Assembly (NCBI RefSeq): GCF_030730925.1
Contig: NZ_JAVAMB010000005.1
Span: forward strand, 186,001-250,000
Direction of reading: 5' to 3'
DNA length: 64,000 nucleotides
DNA from: Flavobacterium sp. DG2-3
GTDB taxonomy: Bacteria; Bacteroidota; Bacteroidia; Flavobacteriales; Flavobacteriaceae
Shown: piece after piece, positions 53,357 through 62,418 of the stretch
How the letters are laid out: the number at the start of each line of letters is the position of its first letter
Numbering within the stretch: position 1 is the stretch's first letter
The notes under the pieces: generated by a model
The model's database searches: none
What the model was told of the DNA's origin: nothing
The model's input: only the letters and a program-made list of their open reading frames with translations
Translations under genes and position numbers: made by a program

Positions 53357-55033
53357 ATGTTTACAACTATACTTAGAGAACATCCTGAACTGGCGCTTTT
53401 TTTATGCTTGGCTCTTGGATTCTTAATCGGGCGCATTAAAATAGGTACATTTAAAATCGGTGTAGTATTAGGAACTTTATTCTCTGGAGTGCTAATTGGT
53501 CAGTTGGATATTCAAATTCCTGATATTGTAAAAACCATTTTCTTTGATCTTTTTCTCTTTTCAACAGGATACAAAGTAGGCCCTCAATTTTTTCAAGGTT
53601 TTAAAAAAAATGCTTTTCCGCAATTATTGCTCACTTTGGTAATTTGTTTATCGTGTCTAGTAGTAGCCTATTCTATTTCTGTTTTTTTAGGTTATGATGT
53701 AGGAACCGCAGCGGGATTATTAGCAGGAGCGTTTTCTGAATCTACTGTAATTGGGACTGCTTCAGATGCTATCAGCCACTTAAATATTGATGAAGCAGAA
53801 AAAATAAGATTAATCAATAACATTCCGGTGGCTTATTCTGTAACTTATTTGGTTGGAGCAGCAGCTTTTGTTTTTTTCCTGACTGGAATTGCTCCAAAAT
53901 TGCTTGGTGTAGATTTAGTTAAAGAAAGTGATAAACTGGCCGAAATCATTTCAGGAGAAACGGAATATGGCCCAGGAATGAAGAGTGCCTATCAGAGATG
54001 GATCATTCGGGCATACAGAATTACCAATGAGAAATGGATTGGAATCAGTGTAAGCGATTTTGAAAAATTAATTTCGAACAAAAATATTGTTGTTCAGAGA
54101 ATACGCCGTAAAGATCAATTGCTAGATTCGAAACCCGATATAATCATTCAGGAAGATGATGTCATGGTTATTATGGCACAGCACGGAATCATTTTAGATA
54201 GCCTCTTTTCTATAGGACCAGAAGTCTTGGATGAAGAATTGTTGAATTTTCCGTTGGCACATTTAGATGTGACCATAACCAATGAGGCTATTGAAGGAAA
54301 AACGGTAAAGTTTCTTCGAAAAAGCAGTTTTTATCATGGATTAATGCTTAACAGCATAACTAGAGAAAACCATGAAATACCACTTGAATCGAATACGGTT
54401 TTAAACAGAGGTGATATTTTGAATCTTTCGGGCAGATTTGCAAAACTGGAAGAGGCTGCAAAAGAAATTGGTTATCTCGATCGTTTAAGCCCAGAGACAG
54501 ATATTATTTTTGTTGGTTTGGGTATTGTCCTTGGAGGACTCTTAGGTTTGCTGTCGGTAACATTATTTGGAATTTCAGTAACTTTAACAACAAGCGGTGG
54601 TGCATTGGTAATGGGATTGATTTTTGGCTGGCTGCATTCAAGAACTCCAGTTTTTGGCAGAATTCCGGAACCTGCTCTATGGATATTTGACAACGTTGGT
54701 CTTGCCGCATTTATTGGACTTGTCGGTCTAGCTGCCGGTCCAAGTTTTATTTCAGGTCTTAAAGAAACGGGTTTTGGTATTTTGTTTGCTGGCGTAGCTG
54801 TTGCCCTAATCCCTCACATCATCGGACTATATTTTGGAAGGTATATATTAAAAATAAATCCCTTAATCTTACTTGGCGCGCAAACAGGTGCAGGTACATC
54901 AACAATTGGATTAAAGGCAGTTCAAGATGCATCAGGCAGTAAATTTCCAGTTTTGGGCTACACTATTCCTTACGCATTAGCAAATATATTATTGACAGCA
55001 TTCGGACCAATACTTGTAGGGATGATGTCTTAA
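53357..55033 (+). CDS. AspT/YidE-family transporter with TrkA_C domains
   Basis: 558 residues. Two sets of hydrophobic helices (about 10-195 and 385-555) flank two TrkA_C-like domains near 205-380. The N-terminal FLIGRIKIGTFKIGVVLGTL and LFLFSTGYKVGPQFF, and the C-terminal GAQTGAGTSTIGLKAVQD, are the inverted repeats of the aspartate:alanine exchanger family. Substrate is probably an amino or carboxylic acid, exact nature unknown. Stands alone; plus-strand start at ATG 53357. Confidence 0.9.
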   Translation: MFTTILREHPELALFLCLALGFLIGRIKIGTFKIGVVLGTLFSGVLIGQLDIQIPDIVKTIFFDLFLFSTGYKVGPQFFQGFKKNAFPQLLLTLVICLSCLVVAYSISVFLGYDVGTAAGLLAGAFSESTVIGTASDAISHLNIDEAEKIRLINNIPVAYSVTYLVGAAAFVFFLTGIAPKLLGVDLVKESDKLAEIISGETEYGPGMKSAYQRWIIRAYRITNEKWIGISVSDFEKLISNKNIVVQRIRRKDQLLDSKPDIIIQEDDVMVIMAQHGIILDSLFSIGPEVLDEELLNFPLAHLDVTITNEAIEGKTVKFLRKSSFYHGLMLNSITRENHEIPLESNTVLNRGDILNLSGRFAKLEEAAKEIGYLDRLSPETDIIFVGLGIVLGGLLGLLSVTLFGISVTLTTSGGALVMGLIFGWLHSRTPVFGRIPEPALWIFDNVGLAAFIGLVGLAAGPSFISGLKETGFGILFAGVAVALIPHIIGLYFGRYILKINPLILLGAQTGAGTSTIGLKAVQDASGSKFPVLGYTIPYALANILLTAFGPILVGMMS

Positions 55034-55071
55034 TTCGTATTTAAATAAAAGTGTAGCGCTTCAATTTAAAG

Positions 55072-55518
55072 TTATATTCCACCATAACGCAGTGTTGATC
55101 CTAAAATAAGCATTGCAACTCCTATTGAAGTTACAGTTAAAATAATCACGGCCATATTTTTGATATTGTATATATTGAGTTTTGGAATAATATAAAGCTG
55201 TGCAATAACCGCGCAAATAAAAGTGCAAAGAAGTAAAATCAGTTTTATAGAAACTACTTTTTCAAATCCGCTAGAAAAACGAAACCAGGTTTCTGCTGTA
55301 ACGCCGAAATCGTATGCCATCCAAATTCCAGTTATAATTAATAAAGCGAGAGAAGACATTCCGAGTTTTTCGAATCTCTTTTCAAAATTTAAAATAATAT
55401 GCGGATCTTTTTTTTTCAATGCTGTCGGAAGATAACAAATAGCTAAAAGCAAATGACCGCCAACCCAAATTGTCGCTGCCAATAGATGAATTATAAGTAC
55501 ATAATGATGTAAAGTCAT
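55072..55518 (-). CDS. CopD-like small membrane protein
   Basis: 148 residues with four hydrophobic helices. The N-terminal HHYVLIIHLLAATIWVGGHL has the His/Gly pattern of CopD/YebZ-like or DUF2269-like membrane proteins, with His at positions that may bind heme or copper. The end LGSTLRYGGI is typical of the group. The function in copper handling is not certain. It is convergent with the AspT gene, 38 bases apart. Confidence 0.75.
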   Translation of the reverse strand: MTLHHYVLIIHLLAATIWVGGHLLLAICYLPTALKKKDPHIILNFEKRFEKLGMSSLALLIITGIWMAYDFGVTAETWFRFSSGFEKVVSIKLILLLCTFICAVIAQLYIIPKLNIYNIKNMAVIILTVTSIGVAMLILGSTLRYGGI

Positions 55519-55557
55519 AATACGTTTATTTTCAAATTAAAAGTCGATAAATTTTAT

Positions 55558-55716
55558 ATTCCGTAGGAATGTTTGGTTGGTAAGCCAATGTTACGACTCG
55601 AGAAAGTGTCCCGTAGGGACACCTGTTTTATAGAATCCAAATAATTCTTTTGCCTGTCAAACGTTCCTCTGGAACGTGTAATCTATGATTCTACCGATGA
55701 AACATTCCTACGGAAT
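55558..55716. repeat. Composite three-hairpin intergenic repeat
   Basis: Outer 17-base perfect arms at 55558-55574 and 55700-55716 (ATTCCGTAGGAATGTTT and its complement) enclose two smaller hairpins: GTGTCCC-GTA-GGGACAC (55606-55622) and ACGTTCC-TCT-GGAACGT (55661-55677). No coding sequence. A dispersed Bacteroidetes repeat element is likely. Confidence 0.8.
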
Positions 55717-55746
55717 GAAAAATTCTTCAATACCATTTTAAGTTTG

Positions 55747-56475
55747 TTACTCTCTAAAAATAACTTTTATTTTTGGAGTTGAGAACTCTTTGATCTGGAT
55801 TTTTTTATTCGAATCGTCTAATTTTGAAAGCGTTGGCACATTATTCATGAAATGCTGTACATAATAATTTCCTTCAAAATTCTGTTTTTCTAAATATTTA
55901 ATCATTTTCACAAAATCACTTTCTGTAATTAAAGAAGAATGAAAAGTGGTGCGGACTTCAAACGGAATATCCGAACGAATTAAAATCTCGAGACTTTCTT
56001 CAAACTCAGAAAATAAGCCTGATTGCGTTAGCTTTTCAAAGGTATGAGGAAGACTTTTATAATCTAACGCGACATAATCAATTAATTGATCATGAATCAG
56101 GCTGTTCAATATTTTTGGATTGGAACCGTTGGTATCTATTTTAACCGCAAATTCCATTGCTTTGATTTCTTTTATAAAAGCAATTATTTTTTTGTGTAAA
56201 GTGCATTCGCCACCGCTTAAAACCACACCTTCTAATAATCCTTTTCTGGTTTTGAGAAACGAAAGAACATCGTCAAAACTTATCTTTCCTTTTCCTAAAA
56301 CAATATCTGGATTGTAGCAGTACAAACACCGCATGTTACAGCCCGCAAACCACACTATGCAGGCTGTTTTGTGCGGATAATCTAATAAAGTAAAAGGCGT
56401 GAGGCTAAATATTCCTTTACTAGATAATGGTTTCTTCGAAATGCGTACGCTGTTGGTGTTCACCTTTTTTTCCAA
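55747..56475 (-). CDS. nrdG: Anaerobic ribonucleotide reductase activating protein (radical SAM)
   Basis: 242 residues as drawn from TTG 56475; the conserved part starts with GIFSLTPFTLLDYPHKTACI, so a non-ATG start further in is possible. The radical-SAM motif reads WFAGCNMRCLYCYNPD (CxxxCxxC) and a later VVLSGGECTLHKK. It forms the 5'-deoxyadenosyl radical that generates the glycyl radical in NrdD. As drawn the gene overlaps the 54-residue glycyl-radical ORF by 56 bases; translation is likely coupled. Same operon as nrdD. Confidence 0.92.
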   Translation of the reverse strand: MEKKVNTNSVRISKKPLSSKGIFSLTPFTLLDYPHKTACIVWFAGCNMRCLYCYNPDIVLGKGKISFDDVLSFLKTRKGLLEGVVLSGGECTLHKKIIAFIKEIKAMEFAVKIDTNGSNPKILNSLIHDQLIDYVALDYKSLPHTFEKLTQSGLFSEFEESLEILIRSDIPFEVRTTFHSSLITESDFVKMIKYLEKQNFEGNYYVQHFMNNVPTLSKLDDSNKKIQIKEFSTPKIKVIFRE

Positions 56476-56584
56476 TATTAAAACTTTCTACAGGTCTGTG
56501 ATATCCCATTACACGTGTGTAAACCAAACATTTACTTCTTTGGGATTTGTTTTCTTCTAGAACTTTATGCGTTTTCGTTTTCAT
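56420..56584 (-). CDS. Separate glycyl-radical subunit of class III ribonucleotide reductase
   Basis: A 54-residue ORF from ATG 56584 to TAG 56420, in a frame between nrdD and nrdG. Its product contains KCLVYTRVMGYHRPVESFN, which is the C-terminal glycyl-radical segment of NrdD (RVxGY, with Gly27 as the radical site), and ends GKKGEHQQRTHFEETII, also like NrdD tails. The large NrdD ORF stops at 56565 after the zinc motif and lacks this segment. So the radical Gly is supplied by a detached chain. The overlap is 20 bases with nrdD and 56 bases with nrdG as drawn. Alternatives are a programmed +1 frameshift or a sequence error; both are discussed in the findings. Confidence 0.8.
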   Translation of the reverse strand: MKTKTHKVLEENKSQRSKCLVYTRVMGYHRPVESFNIGKKGEHQQRTHFEETII

Positions 56585-58688
56585 AAGCCAAGTGTTTTTG
56601 ATTGTTTGTATTGAGTAAAATTTCGTCGCATTTTGGACAATATTCATGTTCTCCGTTCAGATAGCCGTGAATAGGGCAGATGCTGAAAACTGGAGTTACC
56701 GTTATGTAAGGCAGTTTAAAATTGGTTAAAACTTTTTTTACGAAGTTTTTACAGGCTTCAGGACTGCTTATTTTTTCTCTCATGTAAAGATGTAAAACTG
56801 TACCGCCAGTATATTTACATTGCAATTCGTCTTGAAGCAATAAGGCTTCAAAAGGATCGTCGGTATGATCTACCGGAATTTGTGAACTATTGGTATAGTA
56901 AATATTTTCATTTTGTCCCGCTTGCAGAATCTCAGGAAAACGTTTTTTGTCTTCTTTAGCAAAACGATAGGTTGTTCCTTCTGCCGGAGTCGCTTCAAGA
57001 TTGTATAGATTTCCTGTTTCTTCTTGAAATTCTTTCATTCGCAATCGAATGTGATCCAGAATTTCTGTAGCAAAATGAATTCCTGAATTTGAAGTGATAT
57101 TCTGCTTTCCTTCAGAAAAGTTCAAAACCATTTCATTCATTCCGTTTACGCCAATTGTAGAAAAATGGTTTCTAAAATGTTTCAAATAACGCTGCGTGTA
57201 CGGATAGAGTCCGCGGTCGTACATTTGCTGTATAAAGGTTCTTTTCTTCTCTAAGGTCGATTTTGCAATTTGCAATAATTCATCTAAATGTTGAAATAGG
57301 CTGATAATATTCCCTTTGTGAAAATATCCCAAACGCGCCATATTGATGGTAACAACGCCAATACTTCCCGTCATCTCGGCACTTCCAAAAAGGCCGTTTC
57401 CTCGTTTTAACAATTCTCGCAAATCGAGCTGTAAACGGCAGCACATGCTTCGTACAGCATTTGGTTTATAAGCATCTGGATTTTCGATACGATTGCCATT
57501 TTCATCCAAAATATATTGGCTTCCGATAAAATTCTGGAAATAAGACGAACCAATTTTGGCTGTATTTTCAAATAATAAATCGACATTTTCTCCTTGCCAG
57601 TCAAAATCTTCTGTAATATTTACTGTCGGAATTGGAAAAGTAAACGGCTGCCCGTTGGCATCTCCTTCAGTCATGATCGTATAATAGGCCTTATTGATAA
57701 GATTCATTTCGATTTGAAAATCGGCATATTTTAAATCTATCAATTTAGACGCACCTCTTTTCTCAGCTTCCATAAGAAGATTTTCATTAGTGCTATTTAA
57801 AAATAAATGCTGATCGTTTCGAGTCGGAATCTGTTCTTTTAGATCTTCTGGAACATTCCAGTCCAGAGTAATATTCGTAAAAGGGGACTGGCCCCAACGC
57901 GCTGGCACATTTAGATTGTAGACAAAACTTCTAATGGCTTTTAAAACCTCATCATAAGTAAGCTGATCTTTAAAAACATAGGGAGCCAAATAGGTGTCGA
58001 AAGAACTGAAAGCTTGAGCGCCTGCCCATTCGCTTTGCAAAATTCCCAAGAAATTAGCCATTTGCCCTAATGCTTCTCTAAAATGAGAAGGAGGTCTGCT
58101 CTCGACACGGCCACGCACGCCATTAAAACCTTCATTTAATAGCACACGCAAGCTCCAACCAGCGCAGTATCCGGTAAGACAATCCAAATCATGAATGTGT
58201 ATGTCGCCATTCCTATGAGCAGAACCTTCTTCTTTATTATAAATTTTATCAAGCCAATAATTGGCAATAATTTTTCCTGCAGTATTACTGACTAAACCAG
58301 CATTTGAATACGAAATATTTGCATTCGCATTAATTCTCCAATCTGACTGATTGATGTATTCTTCGACAGTTTGCGTACTGTCTATATAAGTGGTGTCGTC
58401 GTTTAAACCATTAATATGTTCTCGTTGCAATTTTCGCGTATGGCGATAAATTATAAACGAACGCATCACTTGAAAATACCCATTCTCAAAGAGCACTCTT
58501 TCTATTATGTCCTGAATTTCTTCGACTGGCCACGAATATTTTGCCTCAAGACCAGCAAGAACAACTTTAAAGATTCTCTTGTCTACTGGCTGATTAACGC
58601 TTTGAAAGGCTTTCTGGATAGCATCCTGAATTTTATAACCTTCAAAAGGCTTATACTCTCCATTGCGTTTGATTACATATTTTTCCAT
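56565..58688 (-). CDS. nrdD: Anaerobic ribonucleoside-triphosphate reductase, large chain without glycyl tail
   Basis: 707 residues. Residues 3-90 are an ATP-cone (VIKRNGEYKPFEGYKIQDAI). The ten-stranded barrel has GYCAGWSLRVLLNEGF, PPSHFREALGQMANFLGI, VRSMCCRLQLDLRELLKRGN and the MTGSIGVVTINMARLGY block. The C terminus has the zinc ligands SICPIHGYLNGEHEYCPKCD and then 20 more residues to the stop. Normal NrdD continues into an RVxGY glycyl-radical segment; here this is absent and is found in the next ORF. It reduces NTPs to dNTPs without oxygen. Confidence 0.94.
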   Translation of the reverse strand: MEKYVIKRNGEYKPFEGYKIQDAIQKAFQSVNQPVDKRIFKVVLAGLEAKYSWPVEEIQDIIERVLFENGYFQVMRSFIIYRHTRKLQREHINGLNDDTTYIDSTQTVEEYINQSDWRINANANISYSNAGLVSNTAGKIIANYWLDKIYNKEEGSAHRNGDIHIHDLDCLTGYCAGWSLRVLLNEGFNGVRGRVESRPPSHFREALGQMANFLGILQSEWAGAQAFSSFDTYLAPYVFKDQLTYDEVLKAIRSFVYNLNVPARWGQSPFTNITLDWNVPEDLKEQIPTRNDQHLFLNSTNENLLMEAEKRGASKLIDLKYADFQIEMNLINKAYYTIMTEGDANGQPFTFPIPTVNITEDFDWQGENVDLLFENTAKIGSSYFQNFIGSQYILDENGNRIENPDAYKPNAVRSMCCRLQLDLRELLKRGNGLFGSAEMTGSIGVVTINMARLGYFHKGNIISLFQHLDELLQIAKSTLEKKRTFIQQMYDRGLYPYTQRYLKHFRNHFSTIGVNGMNEMVLNFSEGKQNITSNSGIHFATEILDHIRLRMKEFQEETGNLYNLEATPAEGTTYRFAKEDKKRFPEILQAGQNENIYYTNSSQIPVDHTDDPFEALLLQDELQCKYTGGTVLHLYMREKISSPEACKNFVKKVLTNFKLPYITVTPVFSICPIHGYLNGEHEYCPKCDEILLNTNNQKHLAYENENA

Positions 58689-58931
58689 TATTTATGACAG
58701 GTTTCAAGTTGTTTTTTCTTTGGGGTCTTTTTTTTTTACCGCAAAGTCCGCAAACTTATTTTATAAAGAAACTGAGCAGAATCTTTATTTTAAGTTCGCA
58801 AAGCTTTGTCTACACAAACTTTATTTCAATTAAAGCTTTGCGAACTTTTCAGTATTAATAATCTTAAAAAGAGCCTCGCGTTCTTTGTGTAAACCTTCGG
58901 GTTCTTTGCGTTTAATTTTGCACAAAGTCCG
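58689..58931. other. Intergenic region with an inverted repeat
   Basis: About 240 bases. AAGTTCGCAAAGCTTT (58792-58807) is inverted at 58832-58847. The surrounding sequence has CGCAAAG-like words. No gene or clear promoter. Confidence 0.5.
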
Positions 58932-59663
58932 TTAAGATACTTTTTCAAATGCTTTTTCAAGCTCAATTGCTTTTGGGAATAAAATATTGTTTTCCAAATG
59001 AATATGTTTTTTCAAATCTTTATCAAATTCTTCGAGCATGGCAAATGCTGCTTTATAAGTATTACATGAATCAATAGGCGGAATATAATTGTTGCTTAAC
59101 GCTGCAATTCTTCTAAAACGTTCTCCTTCGGTAACATGGTCGTCTTTTAATGTGGCAATTGGATTTTCTATAGATAAAAAAGGCGGTGTTTCCAGTTCTG
59201 TACCTTTACTGTGGGCGATTTTCATTTTTTTGATGAAAGGAAAAACAACCAACTCTTCTCTTTTCATGTGAGCTGTCAGATCCAAATACGATTTTGAAAA
59301 AATAGTATGAATCTCGTGCAACTCCGGATGGATCGCACCGTGAACACCGCATAATTTATCTAAATATTGAAGAATTATTGGGGATTTTTCTTCAACATAT
59401 CTATGATGGATTTTAGTAATATAATCTGCTATCATGTCTGCAGTCCAGCTTTTATAATCAAAAGACTGATTGGCAGAACCGTTTCTTGCTTTTTCTATAT
59501 GTTCAATTAAAACACTTTCTTCAATATCTCTTTTTCTACAGACTTCTTCGATTGTGCGATGTCCTTTGCAGCAAAAATCAATATGCAGTTTTGTAAAAAT
59601 GGCCGCTGTTTTGAAATCGTCTGCTACGATTTCACCAATTGTGGTATTGCTTGTTAGTTTCAT
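58932..59663 (-). CDS. ric: Iron-sulfur cluster repair di-iron protein (Ric/YtfE/ScdA)
   Basis: From ATG 59663 the protein has 243 residues (MKLTSNTTIGEIVADDFKTA); a GTG at 59699 that overlaps nadB is less likely. The N-terminal ScdA_N domain has the FTKLHIDFCCKGHRTIEEVC motif. Then comes a hemerythrin-like di-iron bundle with His/Glu ligands (HHRYVEEKSPII, LHEIHTIF, KREELVVFPFIKK, DDHVTEGERF, HIHLENNILFPKA). It restores damaged Fe-S centres. It is last in the nadA-nadB-ric order; NadA is an oxygen-sensitive 4Fe-4S enzyme, so the link makes sense. Confidence 0.93.
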   Translation of the reverse strand: MKLTSNTTIGEIVADDFKTAAIFTKLHIDFCCKGHRTIEEVCRKRDIEESVLIEHIEKARNGSANQSFDYKSWTADMIADYITKIHHRYVEEKSPIILQYLDKLCGVHGAIHPELHEIHTIFSKSYLDLTAHMKREELVVFPFIKKMKIAHSKGTELETPPFLSIENPIATLKDDHVTEGERFRRIAALSNNYIPPIDSCNTYKAAFAMLEEFDKDLKKHIHLENNILFPKAIELEKAFEKVS

Positions 59664-59692
59664 AGTGGTAGGGGTATAGATTAATTTTGGTT

Positions 59693-61207
59693 TCAGCACA
59701 TTTGTTTGTTTGCCGAAGCTTTACATTGTTTAACTATAAGTAATGAAGCGGCAATCATATTCGAAAATTCTATAAACGGAATCGTAATTTCATGTTTTTC
59801 TATAAGCGAAATAGCATGATTATGCAGTGATTTTATTTTTTCGAAAGCCAAATTGGCATCACGTTCTTCACTGGTATAAAAAGCAGTCACCAATTTTTGC
59901 AATTCCTTCTTTAGTATTTCAAAAGCATGATAATCATCGGTTTGTTCTGCTTTTGGAAATTTTGGAATTAATATTTTCGATGAAAAAAGAAATTCTGCAA
60001 TAGTTTTATCTACATTTTCTGAAGCTTGATGCGCAAATACTAAAGCTTCGAGAAGGGAATTGGATGCCAAGCGGTTTTTTCCATGAAGTCCTGTTCTGGC
60101 ACATTCGCCAATAGCATAAAGATTTTTAATTGTTGTTACGCCATTTTGGTCTACACGTATACCGCCGCACTGATAATGCGCCGCAGGAACAATTGGAATC
60201 AGATCTTTTTCTGGATAAATTCCTAAATGGTTACAATGGGCAGTAATAATAGGAAAATGTTGTGAAAAAGCTTCGTGATCCAAATGTCTGCAGTCTAAGT
60301 ACACATGATCTTTTGAACTCAATTGAAGTTCTTTGCTAATAGCGTTTGAAACAATATCTCGTGTTGCGAGTTCGCCGCGTAAATCGTATTTAAATAAAAA
60401 TCTTTTTCCTTTTTCATTGACAACATGCGCGCCAAAACCTCTAACGGCTTCTGAAATTAAAAACAGCTGATTTTCTTTTCCTGTATATAAAGCAGTTGGA
60501 TGAAACTGAATATATTGCATATCAGCAATTTCGGCTCCCGCACGCGCTGCCATTGCTAGTCCGTCTCCAGTTGCTATTTTTGGATTTGTCGTATTTTCAA
60601 AAAGCTGTCCGCATCCGCCCGTACTTAGAACAACAGTTCGGGTTCTGATGTATTTAATGCGATTGTATTTTTTTTCATAAAAAAAAGCTCCGGTACAAGT
60701 AGTTTTAGCTTTTTTTGTTTCGGTATTGATATCGATGACCATATGATTTTCTAAAAGTTCAATGTTGGGCATCTTTTTAATCATTTTGAGCAGTTTACGC
60801 TCAATTTCCTGTCCGGAGCTATCTTTATGATGTAATATTCTGTGTTGTGAATGTCCGCCTTCTAAGCCTAAATCCCATTGTCCGTCTTCGGTTTTGTCGA
60901 AAGAAGTTCCTATTTCAAGCAATTCATTCAGTCTCTCTGGCGCTTGGCTGATAACCATTTTGACAATTTCTTCATCGCATAAACCTCCTCCAGATTTAAG
61001 TGTATCTTCAATATGCTGGTTAAAACTGTCATTTAAATTTTCTGTTACCACAGCAATACCGCCTTGAGCCAGCCTTGTATTGGTGTTTTTGGCTGTTTCT
61101 TTCGTCATTATAACAATGGATAAATCAGGGCGTTTTTTTGCTGTTTTCATGGCAAAAAATAATCCCGAAATACCAGAACCGATGATTAGTATATCTGTTT
61201 TAAGCAT
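59693..61207 (-). CDS. nadB: L-aspartate oxidase
   Basis: 504 residues. The FAD-binding start LIIGSGISGLFFAMKTAKK, the motif ARLAQGGIAVVTE and MQYIQFHPTAL, followed by GECARTGLHGKNRLASNSLL, are NadB signatures. It oxidises aspartate to iminoaspartate, the substrate of NadA. Lies 29 bases downstream of nadA on the same strand and 29 bases before ric. Confidence 0.95.
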   Translation of the reverse strand: MLKTDILIIGSGISGLFFAMKTAKKRPDLSIVIMTKETAKNTNTRLAQGGIAVVTENLNDSFNQHIEDTLKSGGGLCDEEIVKMVISQAPERLNELLEIGTSFDKTEDGQWDLGLEGGHSQHRILHHKDSSGQEIERKLLKMIKKMPNIELLENHMVIDINTETKKAKTTCTGAFFYEKKYNRIKYIRTRTVVLSTGGCGQLFENTTNPKIATGDGLAMAARAGAEIADMQYIQFHPTALYTGKENQLFLISEAVRGFGAHVVNEKGKRFLFKYDLRGELATRDIVSNAISKELQLSSKDHVYLDCRHLDHEAFSQHFPIITAHCNHLGIYPEKDLIPIVPAAHYQCGGIRVDQNGVTTIKNLYAIGECARTGLHGKNRLASNSLLEALVFAHQASENVDKTIAEFLFSSKILIPKFPKAEQTDDYHAFEILKKELQKLVTAFYTSEERDANLAFEKIKSLHNHAISLIEKHEITIPFIEFSNMIAASLLIVKQCKASANKQMC

Positions 61208-61236
61208 GTTATTTTGATTTAGAGTTTATTGCGTTT

Positions 61237-62169
61237 TTATGATAATTCGAGCATTCTTTTTATTGGTTTCAGCGCCTCGATTCTCAGTTCTTCTGTAATC
61301 AGCATTTCTGGGCTTTCATTTTTAAGGCACAAATACAATTTTTCTAACGTATTCATTTTCATGAAAGCGCATTCACTGCAAGCGCAGCTGTTGTCTTCTG
61401 TGGTAGGAGCCGGAATCAGCGTTTTATCGGGTACTGCTTTGGCAAGCTCATGCAGGATACCGGCTTCTGTGGCCACAATGAAAACGGAAGCAGGATCCGT
61501 TTTAATGAAATTAATAATTCCCGAAGTCGAGCCAATGTAATGTGCTGCTTTTAAAATATGGCTTTCAGATTCTGGGTGTGCCGCGATTTTGGCTGTTGGA
61601 TTTTTATTGTATATTTCGATGAGTTTGTCTAATGAAAAGGCTTCGTGCACAACGCATGAGCCTTTCCATAAGACAAGTTCGCGCTTGGTTTCTTGTTGAA
61701 GATATTTGCCTAAATTTTCATCTGGAGCAAATATGATTTTTTGTTCTGCTGGTATCGAACCGATTATTTTTTCGGCATTCGCCGAAGTGCAAACTAAGTC
61801 GCTCATTGCTTTTATTTCGGCAGAACAGTTGATGTAAGTTACCACAACATGATCGGGATGCTGTTCTTTAAATAATTTAAAATCTTTTGGCGGACAGCCA
61901 TCTGCAAGAGAACAGCCAGCATTCCAATCGGGTAGGACTACTTTTTTTTCTGGGTTTAGAATTTTAGCTGTTTCTGCCATAAAATGGACTCCTGCAAAAA
62001 CGATTAAATCGGCATCGGTATCCTGAGCTTTTTTTGCCAATTCGAGACTGTCTCCGATAAAATCTGCCACTTCCTGAATATTCTCATCTTGATAATAATG
62101 AGCCAGAATAACAGCATTTTTTTCTTTTTTCAATCGGATTATCTCCTGTGCTAAAAAGTTCTTGTCCAT
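61237..62169 (-). CDS. nadA: Quinolinate synthase A
   Basis: 310 residues. Motifs NAVILAHYYQDENIQEVADF, AGCSLADGCPP, TYINCSAEIKAMSDLVCTSA and CACSECAFMKMNTLEKLYLC include the three Cys ligands of the [4Fe-4S] cluster. It condenses iminoaspartate with dihydroxyacetone phosphate to quinolinate in NAD synthesis. First gene of the nadA-nadB-ric operon. A palindrome TACTTAAA-ATATA-TTTAAGTA occurs 22-42 bases upstream of the ATG. Confidence 0.95.
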   Translation of the reverse strand: MDKNFLAQEIIRLKKEKNAVILAHYYQDENIQEVADFIGDSLELAKKAQDTDADLIVFAGVHFMAETAKILNPEKKVVLPDWNAGCSLADGCPPKDFKLFKEQHPDHVVVTYINCSAEIKAMSDLVCTSANAEKIIGSIPAEQKIIFAPDENLGKYLQQETKRELVLWKGSCVVHEAFSLDKLIEIYNKNPTAKIAAHPESESHILKAAHYIGSTSGIINFIKTDPASVFIVATEAGILHELAKAVPDKTLIPAPTTEDNSCACSECAFMKMNTLEKLYLCLKNESPEMLITEELRIEALKPIKRMLELS

Positions 62170-62190
62170 ATTAATTCTTGATTTTCTGCT

Positions 62191-62211
62191 TACTTAAAAT
62201 ATATTTAAGTA
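62191..62211 (-). promoter_or_regulatory. Palindrome upstream of nadA (possible operator)
   Basis: TACTTAAA and TTTAAGTA are inverted arms around ATATA, 22 bases before the nadA start. Location and symmetry suggest a repressor site for NAD synthesis, but the regulator is not in the window. Confidence 0.5.
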
Positions 62212-62356
62212 CATCATTTTAATAGGGTAAATATATTATCATCATTTTGTTCAAAACATGATTCTAATCATAGTGTGTTAGATTTGTTTTTTTATATTAC
62301 GCGGATGATTAATTTATAAAAGTAGCTGAAAGAAAGGGGTTTGTGTTTTCAAAGAA

Positions 62357-62396
62357 AAAGCCTGAAAAAAGAGAAAATCTCTTCTTTCAGGCTTTA
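62357..62396 (-). terminator. Terminator after the OmpA-family gene
   Basis: AAAGCCTGAA (62358-62367) pairs with TTCAGGCTTT (62386-62395) and further GAGA/TCTC pairs inside. On the minus strand the stem is followed by TTTCTTTG. Confidence 0.78.
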
Positions 62397-62418
62397 ATTT
62401 TTTAGTGAACTAATAAGA

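Noticed and set aside
56585..56647. Longer start at 56647 for the glycyl-radical ORF
   Set aside because: The added residues are an out-of-frame reading of the nrdD zinc region; the ATG at 56584 gives the natural short overlap.
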